This document shows, piece after piece, positions 18,851-27,769 of a stretch of 64,000 nucleotides of DNA. The notes beneath the pieces are model-generated. The model searched no databases and was not told where the DNA came from. It worked only from the letters and a program-made list of their open reading frames with translations. Every line of letters begins with the position of its first letter. The stretch's first letter is position 1. The stretch comes from Taibaiella sp. (GTDB lineage Bacteria > Bacteroidota > Bacteroidia > Chitinophagales > Chitinophagaceae), in contig JAHHDV010000033.1 in NCBI GenBank assembly GCA_019739295.1, positions 47,329 through 111,328 on the forward strand, in the 5' to 3' direction. The translations under genes and the position numbers were made by a program.

Positions 18851-19067
18851 TTAATTTTCAGTTCCTTCTTCAGGAGACACAGCCGGAGATTTGTCCAGTA
18901 CCACACGACCTCTGTAGTATAACTTTCCTTCAGACCAATGCGCACGATGTCCTGATATGTGCTTCACCTGTTGTAGGGTCAGTGCTGATCGTAGCCGCTA
19001 CTGCCTTATAATGTGTTCTGCGTTTCGCTCCTCTCTGTGCCGAATGGCGTCTTTTAGGATTTGGCAT
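18851..19067 (-). CDS. rpmF: 50S ribosomal protein L32, with one inserted base
   Basis: Small zinc-ribbon-family protein of the large ribosomal subunit. From ATG 19067 it reads [17 protein letters not shown] and on to PTTGEAH, then meets a stop in that frame. In the next frame it continues as [18 protein letters not shown] to the stop at 18851. One extra base near 18951-18958 (after CATAT on the minus strand) accounts for this; without it the protein has 71 residues and matches the L32 length exactly. Loss of L32 in an organism with a normal yceD-rpmF-plsX operon is implausible, so a sequence error is likely. The usual Cys pairs of some L32 forms are absent here. Confidence 0.9.
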
Positions 19068-19116
19068 GACTTAATTTTTTTAAGTTATGATTGTTGAATA
19101 TAAAAATGATAAAAAT

Positions 19117-19662
19117 TTAATTATTTTTAAGTTTATCCAGGTCTTTCCAGATGTTTTGTCTTTGGTCTTTCTCCTGTTCCTCCCTGAATCTCTCCAGCAT
19201 TTTCAAGGCTTCGGGATTACATAAACTTTCCCCATCCGCACCTGTGCCATGAACATGCTGCATCGGGATGCTCAGCAGGAGGAATTCATATATCCATTTG
19301 GAAACATCAATCACTGTCTCGTGCTTCGGTATAAAGACCACATCGTCCTCCTCTACAGGTCCTTCAAGCGCATCATCAAATGAGATCTTGATAATCAGCT
19401 TATGCTCATCCCATATCTCCAGGTTCATATCATCCCCGCATCTGTCACAGGTCACTACTGCTGAACCGTTAAAGTCGAAATCCAGCTGGAACAGGTTGGT
19501 CAGCTTATTGAAGCGCAGGTTTACCTTACAATCCAGATTATTCAACGGCTCTCCCTCGTATCCCAACCTTTCCAGGAAAGTGTTATCTATCTGATACTCA
19601 AATAAATGTTCTCCACTTTTTAAGCCTACATAAGCTATTTCAAATACCCGCGACTTCTTCAT
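19117..19662 (-). CDS. YceD/DUF177 family protein
   Basis: A 181-residue cytoplasmic protein of the DUF177 family, which precedes rpmF in most bacteria and is linked to 23S rRNA or ribosome maturation. A CDRCGDD zinc-type motif is visible (about residue 74-80). The C-terminal region is acidic then Lys-rich. rpmF starts 49 bases downstream, so the two share a transcript. An exact TACCTTTG -7 box lies 30 bases upstream of the start. Confidence 0.9.
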   Translation of the reverse strand: MKKSRVFEIAYVGLKSGEHLFEYQIDNTFLERLGYEGEPLNNLDCKVNLRFNKLTNLFQLDFDFNGSAVVTCDRCGDDMNLEIWDEHKLIIKISFDDALEGPVEEDDVVFIPKHETVIDVSKWIYEFLLLSIPMQHVHGTGADGESLCNPEALKMLERFREEQEKDQRQNIWKDLDKLKNN

Positions 19663-19691
19663 CCTGTTGATTCCAACTAAAAATAAGTGGG

Positions 19692-19699
19692 CAAAGGTA
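19692..19699 (-). promoter_or_regulatory. -7 box of the yceD-rpmF-plsX operon
   Basis: TACCTTTG on the minus strand, exact TAnnTTTG, about 30 bases upstream of the yceD ATG. No clear -33 TTTG at 19 bases. Confidence 0.55.
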
Positions 19700-19715
19700 G
19701 GAATTATTTTTGGAA

Positions 19716-20627
19716 TTACATCATTTTCATTCTTTTCATTAGATAAATTCTTAACATCTCTTCAGGCGGATCATGAATATCAAAGAGCTGGAAGTCGATA
19801 TTCATTCTTGCGCATTGCTCGCTCAGGAAATGAATATACCGGCTTACCGCCTCCCGGTACGTCCGGGTCACCGCCTCAGGCTGTAATTTAATGGTATCCT
19901 GTGTCTCCATATCCCGGAGCTCTACGGGTCTGTTGCTCAGCTCAAAATCCCATTCCAGCTTTTTATCCCCCACCATAAAGAGGATGATCTCGTGCTTATT
20001 GTGCTTCAGGTGCTGCAAGCCGCTGATGAGCTGATCGGTATCTTCGGATCCTTCCAGCATATCGGAAAAGATGACTACCAGGCTTCGTTGATGCAGTCGT
20101 TCGGCAAGCTCATGAATAGCCTGGGCCGCATTGGTAGACGCAGCCTGGCCGGGTCTCTTCTTCCTGGCCTGTTCCAAATGACTGAAAAGAAGACTTTTAT
20201 GGCCTGAACTGGTCCCGCTCCTGGTCATAAGGTAGAGCTGTTCGTCAAACAGGGCCACAGAGGAAGCGTCCATCTGTCTTCTGAGAAGTTCTATGATACA
20301 GGCAGCAGCCTGAACGGAAGCCTCCAGCTTGGAGATGCGTTCAGCTGACTCAAACGACATGGAAGAACTGGTGTCTATAGCGATACAGCAACGAAGGTTG
20401 GTTTCTTCCTCATATTTCTTGGAGAACATTTTGTCGCTCCTGCCATATACTTTCCAGTCTACATGACGGAGGTTATCTCCCGGGTTATACAGCCTGTGTT
20501 CTGCAAATTCTACGGAAAATCCATGGAACGGGCTCTTATGCAGACCGATGATAAATCCATCCACCACCTGCCTGGCCAGCAGTTCCAGGTCAGGTACTTT
20601 GCTTTTTATTTCATTCAGGTCATTCAT
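19716..20627 (-). CDS. DUF58 domain-containing protein
   Basis: A 303-residue protein of the DUF58/VWA-like family. The hallmark block YNPGDNLRHVDWKVYGRSDK (about 51-70) is followed by a VWA-type metal-site motif, AIDTSSSMS. DUF58 proteins usually accompany MoxR AAA ATPases in aerotolerance (Bat) operons and help complex assembly; here neither a MoxR nor further Bat genes adjoin it. The ATG lies five bases from an exact -7 box, implying a leaderless message. Confidence 0.9.
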   Translation of the reverse strand: MNDLNEIKSKVPDLELLARQVVDGFIIGLHKSPFHGFSVEFAEHRLYNPGDNLRHVDWKVYGRSDKMFSKKYEEETNLRCCIAIDTSSSMSFESAERISKLEASVQAAACIIELLRRQMDASSVALFDEQLYLMTRSGTSSGHKSLLFSHLEQARKKRPGQAASTNAAQAIHELAERLHQRSLVVIFSDMLEGSEDTDQLISGLQHLKHNKHEIILFMVGDKKLEWDFELSNRPVELRDMETQDTIKLQPEAVTRTYREAVSRYIHFLSEQCARMNIDFQLFDIHDPPEEMLRIYLMKRMKMM

Positions 20628-20632
20628 CCTTA

Positions 20633-20640
20633 CAAAGATA
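20633..20640 (-). promoter_or_regulatory. -7 box directly before the DUF58 gene
   Basis: TATCTTTG on the minus strand, an exact consensus match, ending five bases before the ATG at 20627. Transcription would start at or within the start codon. I see no matching -33 box. Confidence 0.55.
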
Positions 20641-20823
20641 TAGGTATTGGCTCATAAAGGTACATTGCATGTAAAACGAAAAGACCGGCATCCTATTATG
20701 ATACCCTGATTCCTAAGGATGGAAGGCCGAGGGATAAAGTTGAATCCCCGGTGCTGCAATTCATATATTGCTTATAGCAGGCGATGAAGGGATAAATAGC
20801 AGAATGAAATGGACACTTTTTGA

Positions 20824-20831
20824 TACATTTG
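20824..20831 (+). promoter_or_regulatory. -7 box of mutY
   Basis: TACATTTG, exact TAnnTTTG, 22 bases before the TTG start of mutY. Confidence 0.5.
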
Positions 20832-20853
20832 CTTTCCCTGAAAAATAATCTGA

Positions 20854-21987
20854 TTGGCTAAGAACGCACAATTATTTACACAGCAATTAATGCACTGGCA
20901 TCACTATGTCAATGACAGGATATTGCCCTGGAAGCAGGAAAATGACCCTTATAAGATCTGGCTGAGCGAAATCATTCTCCAGCAGACCCGTGCCGAACAG
21001 GGGAAAGCGTATTATGTCAGTTTTATTCATCATTACCCTGATGTACACCAATTGGCAGATGCCGCGGTAGATGAAGTGTATAAATTATGGCAGGGCCTGG
21101 GATATTACAATCGTTGTGCCAATATGCTGAAAGCTGCCCATATCATTAGCAGGGAAAGAAACGGTATATTCCCGGATACTTACGAGCGTATTCTGGACCT
21201 GCCGGGGGTGGGCCCGTATACCGCCGCGGCTATAGCAAGTTTTGCATTTGGATTGCCTTACGCTGTGCTGGATGGCAATGTATACCGCGTATTGGCACGA
21301 TATTTTGGCATCAGAGAACCCATTGATACCAGTGCGGGGAAGAAAATAATTGCAGATCTTGCTGCCAAGATGCTGGATAGGAGCCATCCTGCCGGATACA
21401 ACCAGGCTATTATGGACCTGGGCGCGACGGTTTGTATGCCTAAAAATCCAAAATGTGAGCTCTGCCCGGTTCAGTCCGGGTGTTATGCATTTCATCATTC
21501 CGAACCCCGGCTCTACCCGGTCAAGGTCAAGAAAATAGTGGTGGCGGAAAGGCATTTTCATTACATCCTGATACACAGGGGAGGGGCAATATATATGGAA
21601 TGCAGGCAAAATGATGATATCTGGAAGCAGCTGTACCAGCCCTACCTGATAGAAAAGGGACATGCAAAGGCGCTGCAGACAGAAGAGCTGCCTGAATATT
21701 TACAGGAATATTCCATCACTTATCTGGAATCCTTCAGGCAACGACTGACGCACAGGTTGATTCATAGCCACTGGTACCTGATCGAGGTAGCAAAAGACTT
21801 CAGGATGCCGCGAGGAAAGGGTTCTTTTTACGGTCCCGAAAAAATTAAAAAATTAGCACTTCCGAAAAGTATTTTTTCTATAATGTCAAAAAAAAAATTA
21901 TTTTTAGTCCTTAGAATTAAAAATTACAGACAAAATGAGAGGTATCAACAAAGTAATTTTGGTAGGAAATATCGGCAAGGACCCTGA
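20854..21987 (+). CDS. mutY: A/G-specific adenine glycosylase MutY
   Basis: Removes adenine mispaired with 8-oxoguanine. Glu39 (in SEIILQQT) and Asp140 (in VLDGNVYRV) are the catalytic pair; the helix-hairpin-helix is LPGVGPYTA, and Cys194, 201, 204 and 210 form the C-x6-C-x2-C-x5-C iron-sulfur loop. A NUDIX-like 8-oxoG recognition domain follows (about 225-340). The start is TTG 20854; the first ATG, 20890, would cut into the N-terminal helix. The last 27 or so residues look wrong and overlap ssb by 53 bases. Dropping one A from the ten-A run at 21888-21897 ends the protein at a TAG near 21907, before ssb, so the true C-terminus is probably there. mutY-ssb-gldE is a conserved order in Bacteroidota. 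Confidence 0.93.
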   Translation: MAKNAQLFTQQLMHWHHYVNDRILPWKQENDPYKIWLSEIILQQTRAEQGKAYYVSFIHHYPDVHQLADAAVDEVYKLWQGLGYYNRCANMLKAAHIISRERNGIFPDTYERILDLPGVGPYTAAAIASFAFGLPYAVLDGNVYRVLARYFGIREPIDTSAGKKIIADLAAKMLDRSHPAGYNQAIMDLGATVCMPKNPKCELCPVQSGCYAFHHSEPRLYPVKVKKIVVAERHFHYILIHRGGAIYMECRQNDDIWKQLYQPYLIEKGHAKALQTEELPEYLQEYSITYLESFRQRLTHRLIHSHWYLIEVAKDFRMPRGKGSFYGPEKIKKLALPKSIFSIMSKKKLFLVLRIKNYRQNERYQQSNFGRKYRQGP

Positions 21988-22357
21988 AGTGCAGTATATT
22001 GAAGGTAATATCCCGGTAGCTAAATTTCCACTTGCCACTACAGAGATGCGTAAGGAAAAAAGTGGGAATCAAATTTCTGAAACTACCTGGCACAATATTG
22101 TCTTATGGAGAGGCCTGGCAGAGCTTGCCGAGAAATACCTGAGAAAAGGCAGCCTGGTCTATATCGAGGGGAAGCTGAGAAACAGGAATTATGAGGATAA
22201 GGATAAAATAAAGCGGTTCTATACCGAAATCATAGCTGAGAATCTGGTGATGCTGGACAAAAGGAAGGATGCCAAATCTAATGAAGAGACCGGAGCTCAT
22301 TCTGAAGATTTGGATACCGGATATGACCAAAGTTTCGAAGATGACCTTTCTATGTAG
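21935..22357 (+). CDS. ssb: Single-stranded DNA-binding protein
   Basis: A 140-residue OB-fold protein that coats ssDNA in replication and repair. The start MRGINKVILVGNIGKDPEV and the later TTWHNIVLWRGLAE segment are typical. After residue 110 comes a short acidic tail ending SFEDDLSM. In most bacteria the final residues are an acidic run followed by Pro-Phe, the docking site for repair and replication partners; here Pro-Phe is replaced by Ser-Met. That could be real or a base error at the very end. It sits between mutY and gldE. Confidence 0.94.
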   Translation: MRGINKVILVGNIGKDPEVQYIEGNIPVAKFPLATTEMRKEKSGNQISETTWHNIVLWRGLAELAEKYLRKGSLVYIEGKLRNRNYEDKDKIKRFYTEIIAENLVMLDKRKDAKSNEETGAHSEDLDTGYDQSFEDDLSM

Positions 22358-22365
22358 TACTTTTG
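22358..22365 (+). promoter_or_regulatory. -7 box of gldE
   Basis: TACTTTTG, exact TAnnTTTG, begins at the base following the ssb stop codon and ends 33 bases before the gldE ATG. It rules out the in-frame TTG at 22363 as the gldE start. Confidence 0.6.
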
Positions 22366-22398
22366 TGCTTCATTTTTTATAATAAACAATACAATCAC

Positions 22399-23722
22399 AT
22401 GACCATTGGTCTTGTACTTTTACAACTGGACAACACAGTAACCACTGATCTCCCGGTTTACGGCATTGCCATAAGTGCAGTAGTACTTATAGCTATATTG
22501 TTCCTGGGAAGCCTGGCTGCAGGAGCAGAAGTAGCCTTTTTTACGTTACAGTCCAAGGAAGTTAATTATCTGAAAATCAGGGATGACAACGCGTCCATCC
22601 AGATCGTCCAGCTGATAGAGCAGCCTTCTTCATTGCTCTCTGCAATCAAAAGCATGAAAGTCCTGGCTTCTATCATCATTGTACTCTGTGTCTATAACCT
22701 GACGGATATCTTCGGTTCTGTATATATGTCGCACTGGACGGTGCTCGCCATCACTGCTGCTATAAGCCTGGGCATATTGCTCCTGGTCATGGAAGTCATC
22801 CCGAAGATGTATGCACGCCAGAATAACCTGAGGATGGCGATGTTCTCTGTCCCTTTTGTCTCCGCGATGCACAGCCTGTTCAAAAACTTCGTTCCCTCAG
22901 CAGAGCATTCTGAAGAAGAATCGGATTTGAAATCCCTGAAAAGTAATATTCTTCCCCAGGAAGAGCTGAGAGAAGCGATACAACTGAGGCTGGGCCATGA
23001 GCCTTCCAAGGAGGAACTGGATATTTTTAAAGGGATCATCAGGTTCAGTGAAGTAGTAGTTCGTGAAGTCATGCAGCCCAGGATGAATATCAGTGGTATC
23101 AGGGAAGAGTGGAACCTGGAAAAGGTAAAGGATAAGGTGCTGAAAGCCCGGTTCAGCCGGATGCCGGTATACCGGGAAACGATAGATCATATCATCGGGA
23201 TGCTTTATACCAAAGACCTGGTGAGGTATATGGATGAAAAGGAAGCGGACTGGCATGAGCTGATCCGGCCTGCATTTTATGTTCATGAAGGCAAGCTCAT
23301 AGAGGATTTGTTCCAGGAGTTTCAGAACAGGAGGATCCATGCTGCCATCGTAGTGGATGAGTTCGGCGGAACAAGCGGACTCGTGACCTTAGAAGATATT
23401 ATGGAGGAAGTAGTGGGAGAAATCAGGGGACGAATTCGACGAAGACGTACTCAATTTTAAGAAAATCGATGACTTCACCTATATATTCGATGGCAAGACG
23501 CTCATTAACGAAATGTGCAGGGATACTGGGCGTAGACTATACTACCTTTGAAGATTATAAAGGAGAGAGTACTTCATTAGCCGGCCCTGGTATTAGAATT
23601 GGCTAAGAAATTTCCGGAGTTGAATGAGGTCTTTGTCGCAGATCATTTTGAATTTACAGTTCTGGGGATCGAAAGCCTGCATATTAGAAAGGGTTAAGGT
23701 AAAAGTGCTTCCTGAGCTATAA
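22399..23722 (+). CDS. gldE: Gliding motility-associated CNNM/CBS-domain protein GldE, four single-base insertions
   Basis: HlyC/CorC-type membrane protein of the GldE family, needed for gliding motility and type IX secretion in Flavobacteria. It has a CNNM membrane domain with several helices (about 15-150) and a CBS pair (about 205-330: EVMQPRMNI to DEFGGTSGLVTLEDI). The clean frame stops at 23460. The C-terminus resumes in other frames as DEFDEDVLNF, then LGVDYTTFEDYKGE, then LAKKFPELNEV and finally VKVKVLPEL before TAA at 23720-23722. Four one-base insertions (near 23424, 23521, 23592 and 23697, each lengthening a G or C run) explain it; without them the protein is 439 residues, the family length. 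The usual partner gldD does not follow. Confidence 0.88.
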
Positions 23723-23873
23723 GAAGCCTGAATTCCCAGGATCAATTCCGTTCTTTCCATTTTTACAAAAATGTGACAATTGCTATCATTTCTCGCCAAA
23801 AGACGTTATTTTCGCGCTTATATGCCTGATATGTTTCCATAAGGAAAGAGGTATATATATAACCTTGAAGTAT

Positions 23874-25203
23874 ATGGCCATAGCATTACAAATATTGTTT
23901 ATCGTTCTATTTGGTATATCTGTTCTCCTGTTTGCCCAAAAGGTAAAATCAATCCGGAGAAACATCAATCTCGGGAAAGACAAGGACCTATCAGACAATC
24001 CAGGGCAGAGATGGAAGAACATGATCTTACTGGCATTGGGTCAGAAGAAAATGTTCAAACGCCCTGTTCCTGCCATATTACACTTCGTCGTTTATGCCGG
24101 TTTCATCATTATCAATATAGAGATATTAGAGATTATTATTGATGGCATTACCGGCAGGCACAGGATCTTTGCGCCGCTGCTGGGTCAGTTGTACTTCGTG
24201 TTGATCGGATGCTTTGAAGTCCTGGCCTTGCTTACATGGGTAGCCTGTGTGATCTTCCTTATCCGCAGGAATATCATCAGGTTAAAGAGGTTGGTACAAA
24301 AAGAACTGGATGGGTGGCCGAAGACTGATGCGAACCTGATATTGTGTACGGAGATCATATTGATGAGCCTGTTCCTCCTGATGAATGCTGCGGATTATAA
24401 CTTACAGCAGATGGGTTCGGAACATTATGCGGCTTTAGGGCAGCCTTTCTGGGTATCCCAGTATATTGCGCCGTGGTTGAATGGTATGAGCGAGGGTAGC
24501 CTGATCATATTAGAGAGAGTATGCTGGTGGCTGCATATTATCGGTATCCTGGCATTTCTCAATTACCTGCCTTACTCTAAGCACTTACATATCCTATTGG
24601 CATTCCCGAATGCATACTATGCCCGGTTACAGCCGAATGGAGAGATGTCCAATATGAAGGAGATCCAGAATGAGGTACTATATATGATGGAGCCGGATAA
24701 GGCCCCTGCGGAAGCTGCAGAGATCCAGAGCTTTGGTGCAAAGGATGTCAGAGACCTGAGCTGGAAAAAACCTTCTCGATGCTTACTCCTGTACAGAGTG
24801 CGGGAGATGTACTGCAATGTGCCCCGCGAATATCACGGGTAAGAAATTGTCGCCCCGCAAGATCATGATGGACACCAGGGACAGGATGGTAGAAGTCGGG
24901 AAAAATATAGACCGGAACAAAGAATTTGCGGAGGACGGCAAATCATTGCTTCATGACTATATCACTGTGGAAGAACTAAGGGCTTGCACTACTTGTAATG
25001 CCTGTGTGGAAGCCTGTCCTGTCAGCATCGATCCATTGGATATCATCCTGCAGCTCAGAAGAAACTTAATCATGGAAGAGAGCAGCGCTCCCCAGGAATG
25101 GAACCTCATGTTCGGTAATATCGAGAACAACATGGCTCCCTGGAAATTCTCCCCGGATGACAGGGATAAGTGGGCAGAAGAACTGAAAGAACAAAATTTG
25201 TAA
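23874..25203 (+). CDS. Membrane-bound (Fe-S) electron-transfer protein (HdrC/NarI-like fusion), one frameshift
   Basis: Membrane electron-transfer protein. The N-terminal half has about six hydrophobic helices like a NarI/DsrM cytochrome domain; the C-terminal half is a HdrC-type ferredoxin with two 4Fe-4S sets, CTECGRCTAMC and CTTCNACVEAC. The first frame runs to 24842 but departs from the family after SWK. One extra A in the six-A run 24765-24770 is responsible; removing it joins the second frame, which carries the cysteines, into a 442-residue protein. ATG 23874 is preferred to TTG 23865. It is 65 bases before the CCG-domain partner. The pair probably passes electrons between menaquinone and a soluble dehydrogenase; the donor is not encoded here. 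Confidence 0.85.
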
Positions 25204-25268
25204 ACCAGAACAGGAGTGGTAGCGGGTCCAACCCAAAAAATCGCTTCACCGGAATAAAACAGAGATAT

Positions 25269-26049
25269 ATGCAGATTAAGACAATGGCAGAATACATGAC
25301 GGAGGGTTCGGAACCCGAGATTTTGTTTTGGGTGGGCTGTGCAGGAAGTTTTGACCAGAGGGCCCAGCGCATTACCAAAGCCTTTGTTACCATTTTGAAT
25401 AAAATAGGCATTCCTTTTGCCATACTGGGAAAGGAAGAGATGTGTACCGGAGATCCTGCCAGGAGGGCAGGCAATGAATTTCTCTTCCAGATGATGGCAT
25501 ACAATAATATCCAGGTCCTGAATGGATATGGTGTCAAGAAGATCGTGACGGCCTGTCCACACTGTTTTAATACTTTAAAAAATGAATATCCTGCATTAGG
25601 AGGTGAATACGAAGTCATCCACCATGCTACCTATCTGCAATCTCTTATCAATGAAGGAAAGATAGTCATGAAAGAAGGAGGTGCCTTTAAAGGAAAAAAA
25701 AATCACCTATCATGATAGCTGCTATCTGGGCAGGGCCAATCAGATCTATGAAGCCCCAAGGGCTGTATTGGAAGCCCTGGATGTAGAACTGGTAGAAATG
25801 AAAAGGTGCAGAACCAAAGGGTTATGCTGCGGCGCCGGCGGCGCCCAGATGTTCAAGGAAGAAGAACCAGGTACGACAAGGATCAATTTCGACAGGAGCA
25901 GGGAAGCCGTAGAAACCGGAGCATCCGTCATTGCCGCTAACTGCCCTTTCTGTACTACGATGCTTCAGGATGGCGTGAAGAATGAAGAAAAAGAGGACAG
26001 CGTCGTTGTCCTGGATATTGCGGAAATGGTGGTTCAGAGTATGTCGTAG
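25269..26049 (+). CDS. CCG-domain (Fe-S) protein, HdrB/GlpC-like, one frameshift
   Basis: Cytoplasmic iron-sulfur protein with two CCG-type cysteine-rich domains, as in heterodisulfide reductase subunit B and the glycolate/lactate oxidase iron-sulfur subunits. Visible are FWVGCAGSFD, TACPHCFNTLKNEYP (first domain) and YHDSCYLGR, CCGAGGAQMF and ANCPFCTTM (second domain). The frame breaks at a nine-A run (25694-25702). Removing one A gives a single 259-residue protein from ATG 25269. Upstream in-frame codons back to 25170 are not needed. It pairs with the preceding membrane protein; the truncated NmrA-like gene abuts its stop from the other side. Confidence 0.85.
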
Positions 26050-26461
26050 GAGGTATAAGCTAGCCCGCTTTACCTGGTATCATCTTCCGTAAGAAAATGA
26101 TCTGCCATAAAATCTTTTATGGCAGAATTTACATCTTTCAGGGCAACACCGGTATGATGTATAGGTTTGACACCTGCTTTTTTAGCCGCGTCCACCACGC
26201 TTTTATGCCGTTGCAGCCTGTTTCGATCCAATCCCGATATAAGCAATAACCTGCCTTCCCCCCTTCTAAAACTTTTTCTAAAGAAGCTGTATTGTCATAG
26301 GAACAAACGCCCAGTTCTATGTCTTTTGCGTGCAGGACTTTAGCCTTCTCCGTATTTCTTACTAATGCAACAATATCCTTTGCATTGACAAGTGTTGCTA
26401 ATTGCTCAATGGGTAGCCTTACCCAAATGTCCGGTAGCCCCTGTAACTATATTTTACCCAT
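26050..26461 (-). pseudogene. Truncated NmrA/QOR2-like NAD(P)H-binding reductase remnant
   Basis: The minus strand reads as the first half of an SDR/NmrA family protein related to NAD(P)H:quinone oxidoreductase QorB: VTGATGHLGKA (dinucleotide-binding), IEQLATLV, ALVRNTEKAKVLHAKD, LLLISGLDRNRLQRHK and DAAKKAGVKP. These pieces sit in changing frames: a missing base after the start MGKI, one extra C near 26415, another shift at the G run near 26260, and an in-frame stop at 26070-26072. Sequence resembling SGLAYT continues past that stop to about 26052, then ends a few bases from the stop of the neighbouring iron-sulfur gene. The C-terminal half (about 140 residues of a normal 280) is absent, so this is a real truncation. 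It is the last member of the yceI-frnE-doxX unit. Confidence 0.7.
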
Positions 26462-26478
26462 TTGTCTTAACGGTTAAT

Positions 26479-26857
26479 TTAGCTGATTGCTTTGCTGACA
26501 GGACTTTTGTCTGTCTTTTCATAATACACATAAGAAACGATGAGTATGCCTAAAAGAATGAGCGGCATAATACTTGCAAAAGCGCCGTCGCCGCGTGTGC
26601 TATTGTGGCAGACATCATATTGATGACAAAACCGGCATAAGCGAATTGCTTGAACCCTTTCGGAACAAAAGGCAGCAGAAGTGCCACAGCACCCAATATT
26701 TTGGCTGTGCCTAACTGAATTTTAAATATCCGGGAAAACCCAGGTGGTTGAATACTTCCTGCATTTCAGGATTGGTGAAATAATTAAAAGCACTCATCAT
26801 CATCATCGCGGAAAACAAACCGGTTGCAATCCAGTAGATAATTTTACTCTTGTTCAT
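26479..26857 (-). pseudogene. DoxX-family membrane protein, two one-base deletions
   Basis: A small four-helix DoxX-like membrane protein of about 126 residues. From ATG 26857 it reads MNKSKIIYWIATGLFSAMM and on to HLGFPGYLK, then shifts; the next block is QLGTAKILGAVALLLPFVPKG and NMMSATIAHAA, then another shift to FASIMPLILLGILIVSYVYY and a Lys/Ser tail. Restoring one base near 26727 and one near 26587 gives an uninterrupted protein. Unlike elsewhere in this window both lesions are deletions, so true decay and sequencing error are both possible. DoxX-like proteins accompany thiol-redox and oxidative-stress genes, which fits the adjoining FrnE and YceI. Confidence 0.75.
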
Positions 26858-26944
26858 TTATAACTGTTTGGTGTTTGTGAAAAATACTAATCACATTTTC
26901 CATCCGGTGTACATACTGCTCCTTCTATTACATTCAGTGTTACC

Positions 26945-27739
26945 TCAGGATTGTTTTTTTTGCCATTCGGCGAAAGTCATTTCCAAAGCCTGGAGAAATG
27001 TGGCGGGGTCTTGCGCTCCCGATACCGCCTGCTTCCTGTCGAATAGGAAAAAGGGAACACCGCTAACGCCTATCTGCCGCGCTTCATTGATATCTTTGCG
27101 TACATCACCTGCATAGCTGTTATTTTCTAATGCTGTTTTTAAAGCATCAGCATCCAGACCTATTTCGGTACCTAATTGGATCAGTGTGGCAAAATCATCC
27201 ACATTTTTTCCTTCGGTAAAATATGAGCGGAACAGTATTTCCTCTGCTTCGGACTGTTTGCCATTTGCTTTTGCAAAATGTGTAAACCTGTGCGCATTGA
27301 ATGTATTTACAGCAAGTGCCTTATCAAAGTTGAAAGTCAGTCCCGCTTGTTGGCCAACCTGTGCTACTTGTGCATTCATTGCTTTTGCCTGAGCCGGGTC
27401 TATGCCTTTTTTCTCAACTAATATTTTCTCAAGGTCATTCACTTTTCCGGGTTCGAGGTCAGGCATTAGTTGGAAACTTTTCCATTCCACTTCTATTTTG
27501 TCTTTATGTGAAAACGTTTCCATTGCCATTTCAAATTTCTTTTTCCCGATGTAACAAAAGGGACACATTACATCACTCCATATTTCTATTTTCATTTTCT
27601 TTTCGGCTTTGATATTGTTATTAGTTGTTACAGCATCCTGTGAGGTCGCTACAGTTTTTTTCTCTTCTTGCACGGGACTTTGCCCACAGGATGATAATGC
27701 TATACCCAGGAATAAGCCTGCTAAAAGTGTTTGTTTCAT
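26945..27739 (-). CDS. DsbA-family oxidoreductase, FrnE-like lipoprotein
   Basis: Thioredoxin-fold thiol oxidoreductase of the FrnE subfamily. From ATG 27739 there are 264 residues: a lipoprotein signal with a plausible lipobox (ALSSCGQS), a low-complexity linker to about residue 45, then EIWSDVMCPFCYIGKKKFE, which holds the CPFC redox motif. The cis-Pro loop is near GVSGVPFFLF. The lipobox would place it in the periplasm or on a membrane. An in-frame ATG at 27757 would add six residues ahead of the signal. Part of the leftward yceI-frnE-doxX-nmrA unit, 30 bases after yceI. Confidence 0.9.
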   Translation of the reverse strand: MKQTLLAGLFLGIALSSCGQSPVQEEKKTVATSQDAVTTNNNIKAEKKMKIEIWSDVMCPFCYIGKKKFEMAMETFSHKDKIEVEWKSFQLMPDLEPGKVNDLEKILVEKKGIDPAQAKAMNAQVAQVGQQAGLTFNFDKALAVNTFNAHRFTHFAKANGKQSEAEEILFRSYFTEGKNVDDFATLIQLGTEIGLDADALKTALENNSYAGDVRKDINEARQIGVSGVPFFLFDRKQAVSGAQDPATFLQALEMTFAEWQKKQS

Positions 27740-27769
27740 ATTGTCCGAACAGGTCAAGCAAATGAATTT

